A stretch of DNA of 64,000 nt, from positions 289,108 through 353,107 of the forward strand of contig WBZZ01003884.1 in NCBI GenBank assembly GCA_019918135.1. Reading direction: 5' to 3'. How positions within the stretch are numbered: position 1 is the first letter of the stretch; each line of letters begins with the position of its first letter. This document shows, in pieces, positions 9,005 to 18,091 of this stretch. The DNA is from Paulinella micropora (Eukaryota; Cercozoa; Imbricatea; Euglyphida; Paulinellidae). Below the pieces are notes generated by a model. That model made no database searches, was not told the DNA's origin, and saw nothing but the letters and a program-made list of their open reading frames with translations. The position numbers and the translations under genes were made by a program.

Positions 9005-11116
9005 ATGGACCTGCTGCACGAGGACTCGCGAGAGGGCTTCCAGTACCGGAAAGAGGTCGTGACCAGGCTGTTGCTAACCAACTACGACCAGGGCACGCGC
9101 CGCCACGATCCACTGTACTGGGCCGACCTGCTCGTCCTGGCCTGCCACAACCGGACGCTACCACCGGCGCAGCTCGCCGCGCTGGCGCAAGAAGTCCGCA
9201 CGAGCACGGTCGCAGATTTCGCGCTGGCCTCGGTGGTGCGCATCCTGCACTGCCAACCCACGCTCAATGCCAGCGTGCTCACGGAGGCCTTGCTGACGGT
9301 GCGGGGCTTGTGGTTTACAGCCGGTGACACGCGCTCGGTGTTCTGGTCGGAGAATCACGTCCTGTTGTGGAGTTCGGCGGCCCCGGTGCTGTGCGGGCTG
9401 GGGTGGGCGCCCCCGCGCTGTCCCGCGGGCTGGCGCGCGCGGACGTTGGCGTACCTGCGCGAAAAACAAGCGGTCGGGTTCTACGCGTTTGCCTCCGGGG
9501 TGTACCTGCCCTGGTCGTTGGTCGGGCTCCTGAACCTGTACGACCTGGCGGACGACGCCGAGGTCCGCGGGCTGGCCGCGGCCGGCGCCCAAACATTAGT
9601 GCGGCAGCTGCGCCAGTACAGCAGCGAGGCGGGCCTATGGGCCGTGCCGCAGATGCGGTACCAGGGCCCGCACTACGCGCTGTCGTGGGACCTCGTGCTG
9701 CTCAGCGGGCCCGCGCGCGACCTCTGGGAGTACTTCACCGGGGTGTGGGACGGCAGCGCGCGCAACTTCAGCTTGTACAAGAGCACGGCGTTCGTGCTGC
9801 TGGTCACGGAGCTGGACCTGTTTGGCGGCGTGGGGGGCGAGCCGCGCCTGCCGGCGCTGCACGAACAGTTCACGATCGGCCGGCCGGCGGCGGAGCAGCG
9901 GCGGGTGCTGGCTGCCGACGCGGGCGGGCTGGACGAGTGGGACCTGACGGCGTTGGGCTGGAGCCTGGGCGCGTACGTGGGTCCGGGCACCAGCGAGCAC
10001 ACTTTCCGGCTGCTGCGGCACTGGCAGTTGTGGGACAACCACCAATTTTCTTGGGCCCGGCCCTGGCGGCATTGGTCGGCGCACTTGATAACCAACGATG
10101 CGGGCTGGCTGCTGCGAGAAGTGACGGGGTCCTCCCTGCTGCACGCGAAGGTAGTGCTGTGGCGCCACGGCAACGCGTTACTAGGCTCTTTCCAGCGCTA
10201 CCACCCAGGGTTCCGCGGCTGGCAGCAGCGGCCGCTGTCGGCAGCGGTCGGCCGCACCGTGCTGTGGCTCGCGAGCGGCAGGCTGCAAGGGTCGAAACGC
10301 GTGCTGGTGCCGCACCACATATCCGGCTCGGACCACCTGCCGTTGGTTGTGCAGAGCCAGCACGTGGCACTCGTGGCTTTCAGGCGCAGCGCCGATGTGG
10401 CCCTAAGCCAACGGCTAAGCCGCACGGGGGTGCGACTCATGGTCGAGACCGCGACAACCTCAGAGCTGCAACGATCCAGCGTGCACGATGCTAACGACCG
10501 CCGCTGGTTGCTGTTCCACGAGCCCGAGGCGGCCGCGTACGCCGCCGTCTTTACGCCGTGTGGTCACGAGCTCTGCGCCGGCTCGGGCCACAGCGGTTCG
10601 CAGGTCTGGGCGCTGGTCGTAGGAAATCGAGACCTGTGTGGCAGCTTCGAGAATTTCTCCCAGACCATAACCCGTGGCCACGTCCAATGGCACCACCGCG
10701 GCCGGACCTTAACGGCCGCGGCTAACGTCGCTGGCCAGTCGCCGGAGGTGCGCTGGCAGTCCCAGGACGGCCCGCTCCTGAAAACCACCATTGTCTTAAG
10801 CTTTTATCTGGCCTTCACGCTCGCGGCCTGCGTGTTCCTGTGCTGGTGCCGCGGCGTCTTGTACGAAGTTCACCCGTCCAGCTTCTGCACTCTGTGCGCT
10901 CGCGGACACTCGTACAGCGCAGTTGACAACCAGCCGGTGCGCACAGTCTGTTGCAAGAGATGCCGCCGGCGCTGCCGGCGCTGCCTGCGGCATCGCACGG
11001 CGCGGGGTTTGCTGATCTTAATAGTGTGGTTCAAGATCGCCTGGGCGCTAATATTCTTGATGTTCTTGCTGATGTTTTTCTGTTGGCTAATTTCCCTCGA
11101 CCACCGTAACGAATAG
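9005..11116 (+). CDS. large membrane protein with toroid-type glycan hydrolase/lyase-like ectodomain
   Basis: 703 residues from ATG 9005. The first 300 residues look like an alpha/alpha toroid, with WSENHVLLWSS (about 114-124), AVGFYAFASGVYLPWSL and repeated aromatic helices. The SENH-type motif followed by GF-x-x-F/W-x-S-x-x-Y occurs in uncharacterised polysaccharide-active proteins. A beta-rich middle follows. The C-terminus has two membrane segments (LSFYLAFTLAACVFLCW and ILIVWFKIAWALIFLMFL) around a Cys/Arg-rich loop. Neighbouring glycan genes support a role on polysaccharide, but no catalytic residue is proven. An upstream exon with a signal peptide is likely. A copy of its last codons lies at 15745-15890. 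Confidence 0.5.
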   Translation: MDLLHEDSREGFQYRKEVVTRLLLTNYDQGTRRHDPLYWADLLVLACHNRTLPPAQLAALAQEVRTSTVADFALASVVRILHCQPTLNASVLTEALLTVRGLWFTAGDTRSVFWSENHVLLWSSAAPVLCGLGWAPPRCPAGWRARTLAYLREKQAVGFYAFASGVYLPWSLVGLLNLYDLADDAEVRGLAAAGAQTLVRQLRQYSSEAGLWAVPQMRYQGPHYALSWDLVLLSGPARDLWEYFTGVWDGSARNFSLYKSTAFVLLVTELDLFGGVGGEPRLPALHEQFTIGRPAAEQRRVLAADAGGLDEWDLTALGWSLGAYVGPGTSEHTFRLLRHWQLWDNHQFSWARPWRHWSAHLITNDAGWLLREVTGSSLLHAKVVLWRHGNALLGSFQRYHPGFRGWQQRPLSAAVGRTVLWLASGRLQGSKRVLVPHHISGSDHLPLVVQSQHVALVAFRRSADVALSQRLSRTGVRLMVETATTSELQRSSVHDANDRRWLLFHEPEAAAYAAVFTPCGHELCAGSGHSGSQVWALVVGNRDLCGSFENFSQTITRGHVQWHHRGRTLTAAANVAGQSPEVRWQSQDGPLLKTTIVLSFYLAFTLAACVFLCWCRGVLYEVHPSSFCTLCARGHSYSAVDNQPVRTVCCKRCRRRCRRCLRHRTARGLLILIVWFKIAWALIFLMFLLMFFCWLISLDHRNE

Positions 11117-11222
11117 TTCGGGGCTGTGATTGACCAGCAAGAAAAATGTATGAAAAGTCGGGCAAGATCATTGGGGAGGAGAGAGGTGGCGTTCTTAGCG
11201 CCAGAATTGAGGTGCCCCTGCG

Positions 11223-11350
11223 AATTTGTCGCCGGATTCACCGTAAAAGGGATATTTGCTAGAAATTTTAACTTGTCGCAAAATCCGCCGTAAAAATGGA
11301 TATTTGCTAGAAATTTTAGCTTGTCGCCAAATTCACCGTAAAAATGGATA
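11223..11350. repeat. direct repeats beside inverted-repeat element 1
   Basis: Two to three imperfect copies of a unit of about 49 nt built on TTGTCGCCAAATTCACCGTA followed by AAAATGGATATTTGCTAGAA. Confidence 0.75.
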
Positions 11351-11385
11351 GGCACGAAAAAATTCTTTCGAATAAAGGACCTTTC

Positions 11386-11510
11386 GGCAATTGAAACATC
11401 TGCAAGAAAATTTATGGGGAACGACTGGCGGGCGGGGAATTTTTTCTTGCTAGATTTCCCCGCCCGCCAGTCGTTCCCCAGAAAATTCTCTTGCAAATGT
11501 TTCAATTGCC
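11386..11510. repeat. long inverted repeat element 1 (hr-like)
   Basis: The 24-nt core arms at 11416-11439 and 11456-11479 are exact reverse complements, rich in GGCGGGCGGGG. Outer arms extend to GGCAATTGAAAC on the left and GTTTCAATTGCC on the right. It lies between genes. Six relatives are present elsewhere in the window. Confidence 0.88.
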
Positions 11511-11525
11511 AACCATTTGGCCAAA

Positions 11526-12083
11526 TTTTTTTTCTGTCTGCCGATTTCCGGCGAATTTCGCGCCAAACGTAGAAAAATGCCGCAAATTGCGGTGCGCAAA
11601 AAAAACTTTCTTTGGGACGAAATTGGGGCTGGCACCGGCCTCCTTTTTCACTTCTCTCGCCCTCCCGCACTCTTTGTTGTTTCGTTCTCGCCTCTTTGGC
11701 TAAACGCCAGGCTACCCAAACCCGGCTGTCAGTGGCCAGCAGGTTGTCATGGGCGAGAATGTCGGCGCCACCGAAGAAGTAGCAGTGGGGCACTGGCTGG
11801 GAGCTGGCGACGACCTCATCACGGGACCGGTACGAGATCCCCACAGAATGGGAGTACGCCCTGCAACGCGAACAATCGACGCAGGCCTGGAAGATGATGT
11901 TCCAGTCGACAAACGTCCAGCACAACTTTCTGTGTCATTTCATTGCACAGCACGACTTTCTGTGCCATTCCATTACCTTGGAATGGTTGCTGGAATTAAC
12001 TCGTGAATTCTTCGGGCTTCCAATGCGCCCGGAGGTGTTTGTCCTGGCCGCAGAGATTTTCTGCTACTTCACCCAGAGACCAG
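11526..12083 (+). pseudogene. truncated, frameshifted copy of the cyclin gene and its upstream region
   Basis: Closely matches 14377-14945, including the upstream sequence and the start codon region (ATG at 11749). An in-frame deletion near codon 7, an extra G after GCAGTGG that shifts the frame, and a short internal duplication of the ACTTTCTGTGCCATTCCATT segment break it. It stops abruptly at the AGAGACCAG position and continues into a GT34 fragment. Confidence 0.85.
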
Positions 12084-12183
12084 CAGCTCCGCCAAACCTC
12101 GTTCCCCGGCACTGCGGGCTGACAAGCCGTTGTGCTAACCACTGATAAACGGTTCTGTAGAAGCCAGCCGGCCACCAAAATTA
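12081..12183 (-). pseudogene. fragment of the GT34-like gene 5' region
   Basis: Matches 2878-2980, which encodes the anchor and start of the luminal part of the GT34-like protein. It is joined to the cyclin fragment at a shared CAG. It has no continuing frame. Confidence 0.85.
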
Positions 12184-12310
12184 ACCGGTCCGTAGCTAAG
12201 AAACTTGGCTCCCCCCCCCCCCGGTGTAAGCCGGCAGTGGCTCGTGACACGTAATTTGGTCCGGCTTTTTAATGAATCCAACAAAAACAAATTTTTGTGC
12301 AGCAGGGGCG

Positions 12311-14065
12311 CTATTCCTCTCTTACCCAGAGGCACAGCGACAACGCGAGCAGGGCCCACCAGTTAACGGCGGCCCCTGTGGTCGCCGACGATGTGGTAGT
12401 ATTTACCATAGAGTTTGGCGGCGCGCTGGTGTTCGGCGCAGCGGTCGTGGCTGCGGTAGTGGTGGTCGGGGCGCTCGCGTTCCACCTGTTCTCGCAGCCG
12501 CTGTACAGCGGGTAGCCAAAGCCGCTGGGCGGGCTGCTGAAGTTGCGGGTCGGCGCGGCGCACTCCGCGGCCCCCTGGCAGTTGCACCTCGCTGATCCCC
12601 CCGTCGTGGGCAGTGAGTACAGTTGGAACGGGTTGCCCACGTCGATCCGCACGCAGTCCCCTGGCCCCTGGTACACTTCCTGCACAGAGGCCAGCACGGT
12701 CAGGTACATGAACCCCGCCGTGCCCGGGCAGGGACGCGCCCACCGGTGGCGCAGCACCACGTCGTGTGCCGTCCCGCCGAACTGGTACACGCTCAAGGAC
12801 ACCATGTCTGGTTCGGATGCATTCTTGGACAGCGTGGGGTCAGGGTTGCTGAGGGCCTCGGTTGCGTGCTCGGACGCCCAGTTGTCGCTGCACACGCCCA
12901 CCCTCGCTTGGGGGTCCAGGGTCGCGTTGGGAGCGCCCGCCTCGAAGTACGTAGCCACGCTGACGTTGCAACCGCGGGCAACCGTGACGCGAGTTTCCGC
13001 GCCCTGGCCGCTCCACAACGGTAGGGACAGCCAGCTGGCCAGCCAGTCGCGTCCGCCGTACGTGAACGAGCCGCCCCCGAGCAGGCGGCAGCGACAGTCC
13101 TCGTAGCTGCAAACCCCGCCGGGCGGCACCGCCCGCTGGCACCTGAGCTCCGAGCCAGCAGGGCACAGGTCCGGCGGGCAGACCCCGCCGGCGACCAGCC
13201 CCGAGCCGTCGCTGGAGCTAGAGCTCGAGCCGTCGCTGGAGCTGGAGCTCGAGCTGCTGCTGTCGTCCGGGGGCTCCGTCCAGTTGCGCTGGCAGTTGGT
13301 GTACACCTGGTAGCCCAAGGCCCAGCTCGGCTGGCTGAAGTTGAGCAGCGGGGCCGCGCACTGCTGCGGCGTAGCGCAGCCGCAGACGCCCGCCGGGTAC
13401 AGCCAGAACGGCCGGCCCAGGTCCAGGCCCAGGCAGTCGCCCTCGCCCGCGTACGGCTGGTACGTGCTGAAGTTCACCACCACGTAGCTCCCAAAAAACG
13501 TGTCGTTGGCTGTCCTGCAGGGCCGCGCCCAGCGGTGGCGCAGCACCACGTCGTGCAACGGGCCGTTGTCGTTAAACACGTAGCTGCTCTGGTACGGCAG
13601 TTTGCTGAAACGAGCGCTGTAGGAGTTGTTGATGGCCTCCTGCACGTAATCAGTCGGCTTGTGCACGCTGTCAGCACACAGGCCTACGCGCGCCTCCATA
13701 TCTTTGGTGTAGCTCGCGGGCGACGAGCTCCAGTTCATTCTGACCACGGAGAAGATCAGCTTCACATCGCAACCACTGCTGACCCGCACGCGCGTCTCCA
13801 CCCCCTGTCCATCCAGCAAGGGCAGCGCCAGAAAAGCACTCCCTGCCTCGTCGGTCGTATTGCCTTTGTACGTAAAAGAACTTCCGCCCTGCGCCAGGCA
13901 ACCGCACAGCGTACGCGCACAGTCCGTCAACGAGCGGGCTGCGTCCAGGCAGACGGGAGTGGTTTCGTTCGGGCATTGTCCCGCCGGACAACCCTGCGCC
14001 AGCGCCAACGGAGGCAGCAACAGCAGCAAGCAGCAGTACCACAACGTAGTAGTAGTAAGTAGCAT
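12311..14065 (-). CDS. duplicated-domain cysteine-rich surface glycoprotein
   Basis: 584 residues. It has a clear signal peptide (1-23), two homologous Cys-rich domains (about 24-265 and 297-535), a Ser/Asp-rich linker between them, then a Thr/Ala-rich mucin-like stalk and a hydrophobic end. Shared landmarks in both domains are GxGxETRVxV, ARVGxCxD, HDVVLRHRWARPC, a GDCxxxDxGxPFxLY segment and a GYxxYxxC block. Many NxS/T sites are present. The short tail after WWALLALSLCLW (only VREE) fits GPI attachment or a very short membrane anchor. It is probably displayed on the virion or infected cell. I recognise no named family. Confidence 0.75.
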   Translation of the reverse strand: MLLTTTTLWYCCLLLLLPPLALAQGCPAGQCPNETTPVCLDAARSLTDCARTLCGCLAQGGSSFTYKGNTTDEAGSAFLALPLLDGQGVETRVRVSSGCDVKLIFSVVRMNWSSSPASYTKDMEARVGLCADSVHKPTDYVQEAINNSYSARFSKLPYQSSYVFNDNGPLHDVVLRHRWARPCRTANDTFFGSYVVVNFSTYQPYAGEGDCLGLDLGRPFWLYPAGVCGCATPQQCAAPLLNFSQPSWALGYQVYTNCQRNWTEPPDDSSSSSSSSSDGSSSSSSDGSGLVAGGVCPPDLCPAGSELRCQRAVPPGGVCSYEDCRCRLLGGGSFTYGGRDWLASWLSLPLWSGQGAETRVTVARGCNVSVATYFEAGAPNATLDPQARVGVCSDNWASEHATEALSNPDPTLSKNASEPDMVSLSVYQFGGTAHDVVLRHRWARPCPGTAGFMYLTVLASVQEVYQGPGDCVRIDVGNPFQLYSLPTTGGSARCNCQGAAECAAPTRNFSSPPSGFGYPLYSGCENRWNASAPTTTTAATTAAPNTSAPPNSMVNTTTSSATTGAAVNWWALLALSLCLWVREE

Positions 14066-14376
14066 AGTTTAATCGAGCGTGGTTTTGTTCTTTTTGGGGG
14101 ATGGTTTTGGGGTGATTTGCTACGGGGCCGTGCCCCTTGGGGGGCAGCTGGGGGGGGGGGGGGGGGCCGCCCCCGGGTGGGTGGGAGGGCGGACTGTGTG
14201 TGTGTGTGTGTGTGTGTTTGTTCGGTTCGAGAGGACAGGGAAAAGAACTCCCCGGGTTTGGGCGAACGTGGGGGAGAGGGTACAGTGGAAAAAGAAGTTT
14301 CCCCCCCCCCGCCCGCCCTTGTTTCCCTCGTAGCTCTTCTGTCTTAGTTCTTGCTGAAATGTCTTTTGGATTTTTC
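14066..14376. other. low-complexity spacer
   Basis: Runs of G (14149-14166), a (TG)n tract near 14195-14218 and a C run. No coding or RNA signal was seen. Confidence 0.6.
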
Positions 14377-14620
14377 TTTTCCGTCCGTCGATTTCCGGTG
14401 GATTTCGCGCCAAACATAGAAAATGCCGCAATCTACGGGCATTTTACCGCCGAAGGCAGCACGCGCAAAGAAAACCTTCTTTTGAACGAATTTGGGGCTG
14501 GCACCGGCCTCCTTTTCACTCTCTCTCTTGCTGTCTCTCAGCCTCTGTTGTTTCGTTCTCGTCTCTTTTGCGTAAACGCCAGGCTACCCAAACCCGGCTG
14601 TCAGTAGCCAGCAGGTTGTC

Positions 14621-15622
14621 ATGGGCGAGAATGTCGGCCTGTTGCCGCCACGCGCAGGCGAAGAAGAAGAAATAGCAGTGGGCACCGGCTGGGAGCTGGC
14701 GACGACGTCATCACGGGACCGGTACGAGATCCCCACGGAATGGGAGTACGCCCTGCAACGCGAACAATCGACGCAGGCCTGGAAGGTGCTGTTCCAGCCG
14801 GGAAACGTCGAGCCCAACTTTCTGTGCCATTCCATTACCTTGGAATGGTTGCTGGCATTAACTCGTGAATCCTTCGAGCCTCCAATGCGCCCGGAGGTGT
14901 TTGTCTTGGCCGCAGAGATTTTCTGCTACTTTACTCAGAGACCAGAGTTCCAATTCGACCCGCAGAAATTCCAGCTCGTGGCCTTGGCTTGTTATTGGAT
15001 AGCTCTGAAATTCGAGGACAAGGGAAATTGGAACAAAGCGGAATCTATCCTCCCTCTGCACATGTACACCGTAACCCAGCTGCAGCAAACGGAAGGCACA
15101 GTGATTAATGCGTGCTGGCGCATGCTGGGCACGAGCAACGCCGCGGCTATGCTGATCGACCGGGCCTCGTCGCCCGAGTGCCAACACCTCACCGAGGACG
15201 GCAAGCTCCTAGCCCAGCGCGTGTTGCTGGGGCTAGTACTGACGCCCCTGTTTGGCCAGCACCGGGCCTCCCGCCTGGTGTTAGCCTCGCTGCTCGCCGC
15301 CACCAAGGCGGCGGGCTCGCGCCTCAGTGCCGGGCGGGTCTATGACCGCGAAACAACGCTGGTGGCAAAGGCAGAAGCCATCGCGGCCCTGCTCCAGCCC
15401 GCGCAAGAAGTTAGCGGACCCCTCAGGGCAGACTCAGTGGCGATTCTGAAAAAGTATCCAGAAAGCTGGGCCCAGTTTGCGAACGTCTGCGATCAAGAGC
15501 AGGGACCACCGAGAGAGGCTCATCTCAACTATGGATCGCGCCGGCGTGATGCGGCCTTTCTGGGGCGCAACCGGGGTACGCCAGATTCCGCCAGAGCTTA
15601 CGTGCCAGAGAAAAAAAAATAA
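14621..15622 (+). CDS. viral cyclin-like protein
   Basis: 333 residues. The cyclin box is visible at about residues 75-165: LEWLLALTRESFEPPMRPEV, FVLAAEIFCYFTQR, then LVALACYWIALKFED, matching the N-terminal cyclin fold, including the conserved Lys before F-E/D. A second helical region (about 200-270) could be a degenerate C-terminal fold. Cyclins bind and steer cyclin-dependent kinases; this one could redirect a host kinase or one of the kinases in this window. The tail is basic. A decayed copy lies at 11526-12083, so the locus was duplicated. AATAAA starts at the last base of the TAA stop. Confidence 0.75.
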   Translation: MGENVGLLPPRAGEEEEIAVGTGWELATTSSRDRYEIPTEWEYALQREQSTQAWKVLFQPGNVEPNFLCHSITLEWLLALTRESFEPPMRPEVFVLAAEIFCYFTQRPEFQFDPQKFQLVALACYWIALKFEDKGNWNKAESILPLHMYTVTQLQQTEGTVINACWRMLGTSNAAAMLIDRASSPECQHLTEDGKLLAQRVLLGLVLTPLFGQHRASRLVLASLLAATKAAGSRLSAGRVYDRETTLVAKAEAIAALLQPAQEVSGPLRADSVAILKKYPESWAQFANVCDQEQGPPREAHLNYGSRRRDAAFLGRNRGTPDSARAYVPEKKK

Positions 15623-15744
15623 ATAAAAAAAGTACTCGCATCAGCGTGAAAGCGCGAAAAAGATCTTGCCTGCCTCGGAATCCGGTGAATGAATTTCGCG
15701 ACAATTGCCATAGGTGCCGGGAAATTTAGACATTTCTTTTTCTG

Positions 15745-15890
15745 TCGCTGTCTGTGGCACGGCGCGGAGTTTGCTGGTCTTAATAGTGTAGATCGCCTGG
15801 GCGCTAATATTCTTGATGTGCTGGCTGATGTTTTTCTGTTGGCTAATTTCCCTCGACCACACAAAGGAATAGTTCGGGGCTGTAACTGAC
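15745..15890 (+). pseudogene. copy of the 3' end of the 9005-11116 gene
   Basis: Matches roughly 10974-11130, including the coding end (last membrane segment) and downstream sequence. Small deletions and substitutions break the frame. Similarity continues past the gene end to about 16010. Confidence 0.8.
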
Positions 15891-16023
15891 TAGCAAGAAA
15901 AACTTAGTGTATTAAAAGTTGGGCAAGATCCATTGGGGAGGAGAGAGGTGGTGTTTTTATCGCCAAAATTGCGGTGCCTTGCGAATTTGTCGCCAAATTC
16001 ACCGTAAAATGGATATTTTAAAT

Positions 16024-16275
16024 TTGTCGCAAAATTCGTCGTAAAATAGATATTTGCAGAAAAATTTCTTTGCTAAAGGACATTTCGGCAGTCGAAAATC
16101 TGCTAAAGAAAATTTTTGGGGAAAGAAATTAGGGAGGGGAATTTTTTTTTCTAAATTTCCCCGCCCGTCAGTCGTTCCCTAAAAATTTTCTTTAGCCAAT
16201 TTCTAATTGCCGGAATGTCCTTTAGCAAAAAATTTTTTTCTGTGCATATCCATTTTACGGTGAATTTGGTGCCAA
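16024..16275. repeat. long inverted repeat element 2 (hr-like)
   Basis: Arms of about 115 nt are centred near 16149. The central part pairs GGGAGGGGAATTT with AAATTTCCCCGCCC, then CTAAAGGACATTTCGGCA with TGCCGGAATGTCCTTTAG, and the outer parts carry ATTCGTCGTAAAATAGATAT and its counterpart ATATCCATTTTACGGTGAAT. Confidence 0.85.
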
Positions 16276-16322
16276 ATTCACAGGCACCGTATTTTGTGGA
16301 CACCTCAGATCGACCGAAAATT

Positions 16323-16521
16323 GCGGCACGCACTGAATTTTTTTGGGAATGAAGGACATTTCGGCAATTGAAATTTTGCTCAAGAAAATTTCTGGGGAAA
16401 AAAGTAGGGAGGGAGGGCATTTTTTTTGCTGAATTTCCCCTCCCTGCCTTCTTTCCCCAAAAATTCTCTTTGGCAAATTGCCGAAATGTCCTTTATTCCC
16501 ACAAAATTCTTTGTGCGCCGC
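16323..16521. repeat. long inverted repeat element 3 (hr-like)
   Basis: Left arm GCGGCACGC...GGGAATGAAGGACATTTCGG pairs with right arm CCGAAATGTCCTTTATTCCC...GTGCGCCGC around a GGGAGGG/CCCTCCC core. Confidence 0.85.
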
Positions 16522-16600
16522 TATTTACGGTTGATTCGCAGTGTCCACAGTTTGCGGCGTTTGTGCATTTGTTGCCAAATTCGCCGCAAAATAAAGATGC

Positions 16601-16788
16601 ATGAAAATTTTTTTTGGAATTAAGGACGTTTTGACAATCGAAAGACTGCTAGAGAGATTTTTCAGGGAAAGATTTCAGGGAGGGAAAAATAAGGTATAAA
16701 TTTTTCCCCGCCCGTCAATTGTTCCCCCAAGATTCTCTCTGCCAATTTTGCAATTGCCGAAGTGTCCTTAAATCCAAAAAAATTTTTG
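16601..16788. repeat. long inverted repeat element 4 (hr-like)
   Basis: TTTTTTTTGGAATTAAGGAC pairs with GTCCTTAAATCCAAAAAAAT around a GGGAGGGAAAAA/TTTTTCCCCGCCC core. More diverged than elements 2 and 3. Confidence 0.75.
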
Positions 16789-17044
16789 TGATAGTCGCAG
16801 AATACTGCATAAATTTCGTCTGCCGTATTCTGCGATGTTTCGGCGGCTAATTTCGTCGCCAGCTTCACCGGATATCCGAACTAGTGGCCACGCCCCAGAC
16901 CAAAAAATTCCGGCCCAAAAAAAGTAAGTGTCCGTAACTGCCGACAAATTTTTTTTAGTGATTGCTACAAGAGCCGAATCGCGGCTAGCCCGTTGGTTGT
17001 AATAAGCTGCACTCTCCTTTCGCCCAAAAAAGACAAATGTCTGT
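16789..17044. other. spacer without recognisable gene
   Basis: AT-rich remnants related to the flanks of the inverted repeats. Nothing coding was seen. Confidence 0.5.
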
Positions 17045-17629
17045 TTAGCTTACTAACCACAACAGCATTACCGCGGAGGCCGTTCGCCAGTACATGTAGT
17101 CAGCGCCCTCATCCTCACTGGTTGCTATCTTTGGCCCGTCACACAGACGAGCGAACGGCGCTTCTACTATCAGCAGCCGGTGGGGATGGTCATGTCCACG
17201 CTGCCGCTGTAACGGCACGATTGGCACCCCCGCCACCATGCAGCGCAGTCTTTCCCAGGCCGGCCGCTGCAAAGCCTTCTCGGAGACGTAGCGGCGCTTC
17301 TCGGTGCCATCGGGGGCCAGACAAATATACACTACACCGCCCTGCTCGCCGAGCGGCGCCAAGGACACTAATTCGCGGTTGAGCGGGTCACCCTTTTTCT
17401 TCCTGAGGAGGGACATGTAGGTAGTTAGGCGGCGGTGTTGAGTCACAAACAGAGAACCCTCCCGGCACACGCGACCATGTTCGCTTTTCCAGTGTGCCTT
17501 CTGGCACTCTTGGCTGCAGTAAGTAGCATAGAGACAGCGAGCACACTTGCGCAAGCCGGCGGCCGGCGGCGGCTGATGGTGTAGCGGGCAACTCTCATGA
17601 TAACAACTGTCTGCTAGGTTGCGGGCCAT
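17045..17629 (-). CDS. MYND zinc-finger protein
   Basis: 194 residues from ATG 17629. An N-terminal MYND-type finger spans about residues 9-55: C9, C14, C29, C32 (CARC), YC38, C42, then a QKAHWKSEHGRVC end. MYND fingers bind short proline-rich peptides in transcription and chromatin regulators. The C-terminal 140 residues contain LVSLAPLGEQGGVVYICL and no recognised domain; no SET domain is present, so it is not an SMYD-type methyltransferase. The start is preceded directly by CTTTTTACAG on the minus strand, which resembles a splice acceptor, so I chose this ATG over the longer upstream frame. The C-terminal segment AVMLLWLV is hydrophobic. Confidence 0.7.
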   Translation of the reverse strand: MARNLADSCYHESCPLHHQPPPAAGLRKCARCLYATYCSQECQKAHWKSEHGRVCREGSLFVTQHRRLTTYMSLLRKKKGDPLNRELVSLAPLGEQGGVVYICLAPDGTEKRRYVSEKALQRPAWERLRCMVAGVPIVPLQRQRGHDHPHRLLIVEAPFARLCDGPKIATSEDEGADYMYWRTASAVMLLWLVS

Positions 17630-18091
17630 CTGTAAAAAGAGATGACCACGGACAGAAAAAAAAGCAGAGTTGCTGACGGTATTTTGGCCAAGCTGTAGGT
17701 CCCTAACCACCTGCCCTCTTAGGAGCAAAGGCGTCAGGCGCAGGCCCCCCCCCCAAATGGAACATTCTTGCACCATGTTCTTTTTGGCGGTGTTCAGCCG
17801 CGAAAAGAATTGGAGGGGGGCAGGGGGGGGGGCCGGCCCCTTGTTGCTTTTTGTTTGGCCTGCCAGGAAACGACCTGCCAGAAAGCCTAGCAACATTTTG
17901 AGATTTTTCACTCTTTTTCTGTCCGTGATCACCATTTTTCCTGATAAGCACTCTCTCTTTCTTTCTCTCTGCCCTTTGCATTCGCTGTTTTGGTTTGACT
18001 GGTGTGTTGTGTGTACGTGCGCTTAGACGTTTCGTCTTACATTTGTTGGCCTTCCGAGCGGCCTCGTGCACTAGCCGACCAATCACCCTCC

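Noticed and set aside
9367-10494. A 375-residue plus-strand frame within the toroid gene
   Set aside because: Arg/Ala/Gly-rich shadow frame produced by GC-rich codons of the real gene.
10870-11925. A 351-residue minus-strand frame across 10.9-11.9 kb
   Set aside because: It runs across a gene end, an inverted repeat and a pseudogene; its sequence has no coherent domain.
11749-12006. A short frame starting at the copied cyclin ATG
   Set aside because: It is frameshifted relative to the intact cyclin; treated as pseudogene.
14149-14218. Poly-G and TG tract as telomere-like sequence
   Set aside because: Simple repeats inside the window, not at an end and not of a telomere unit.
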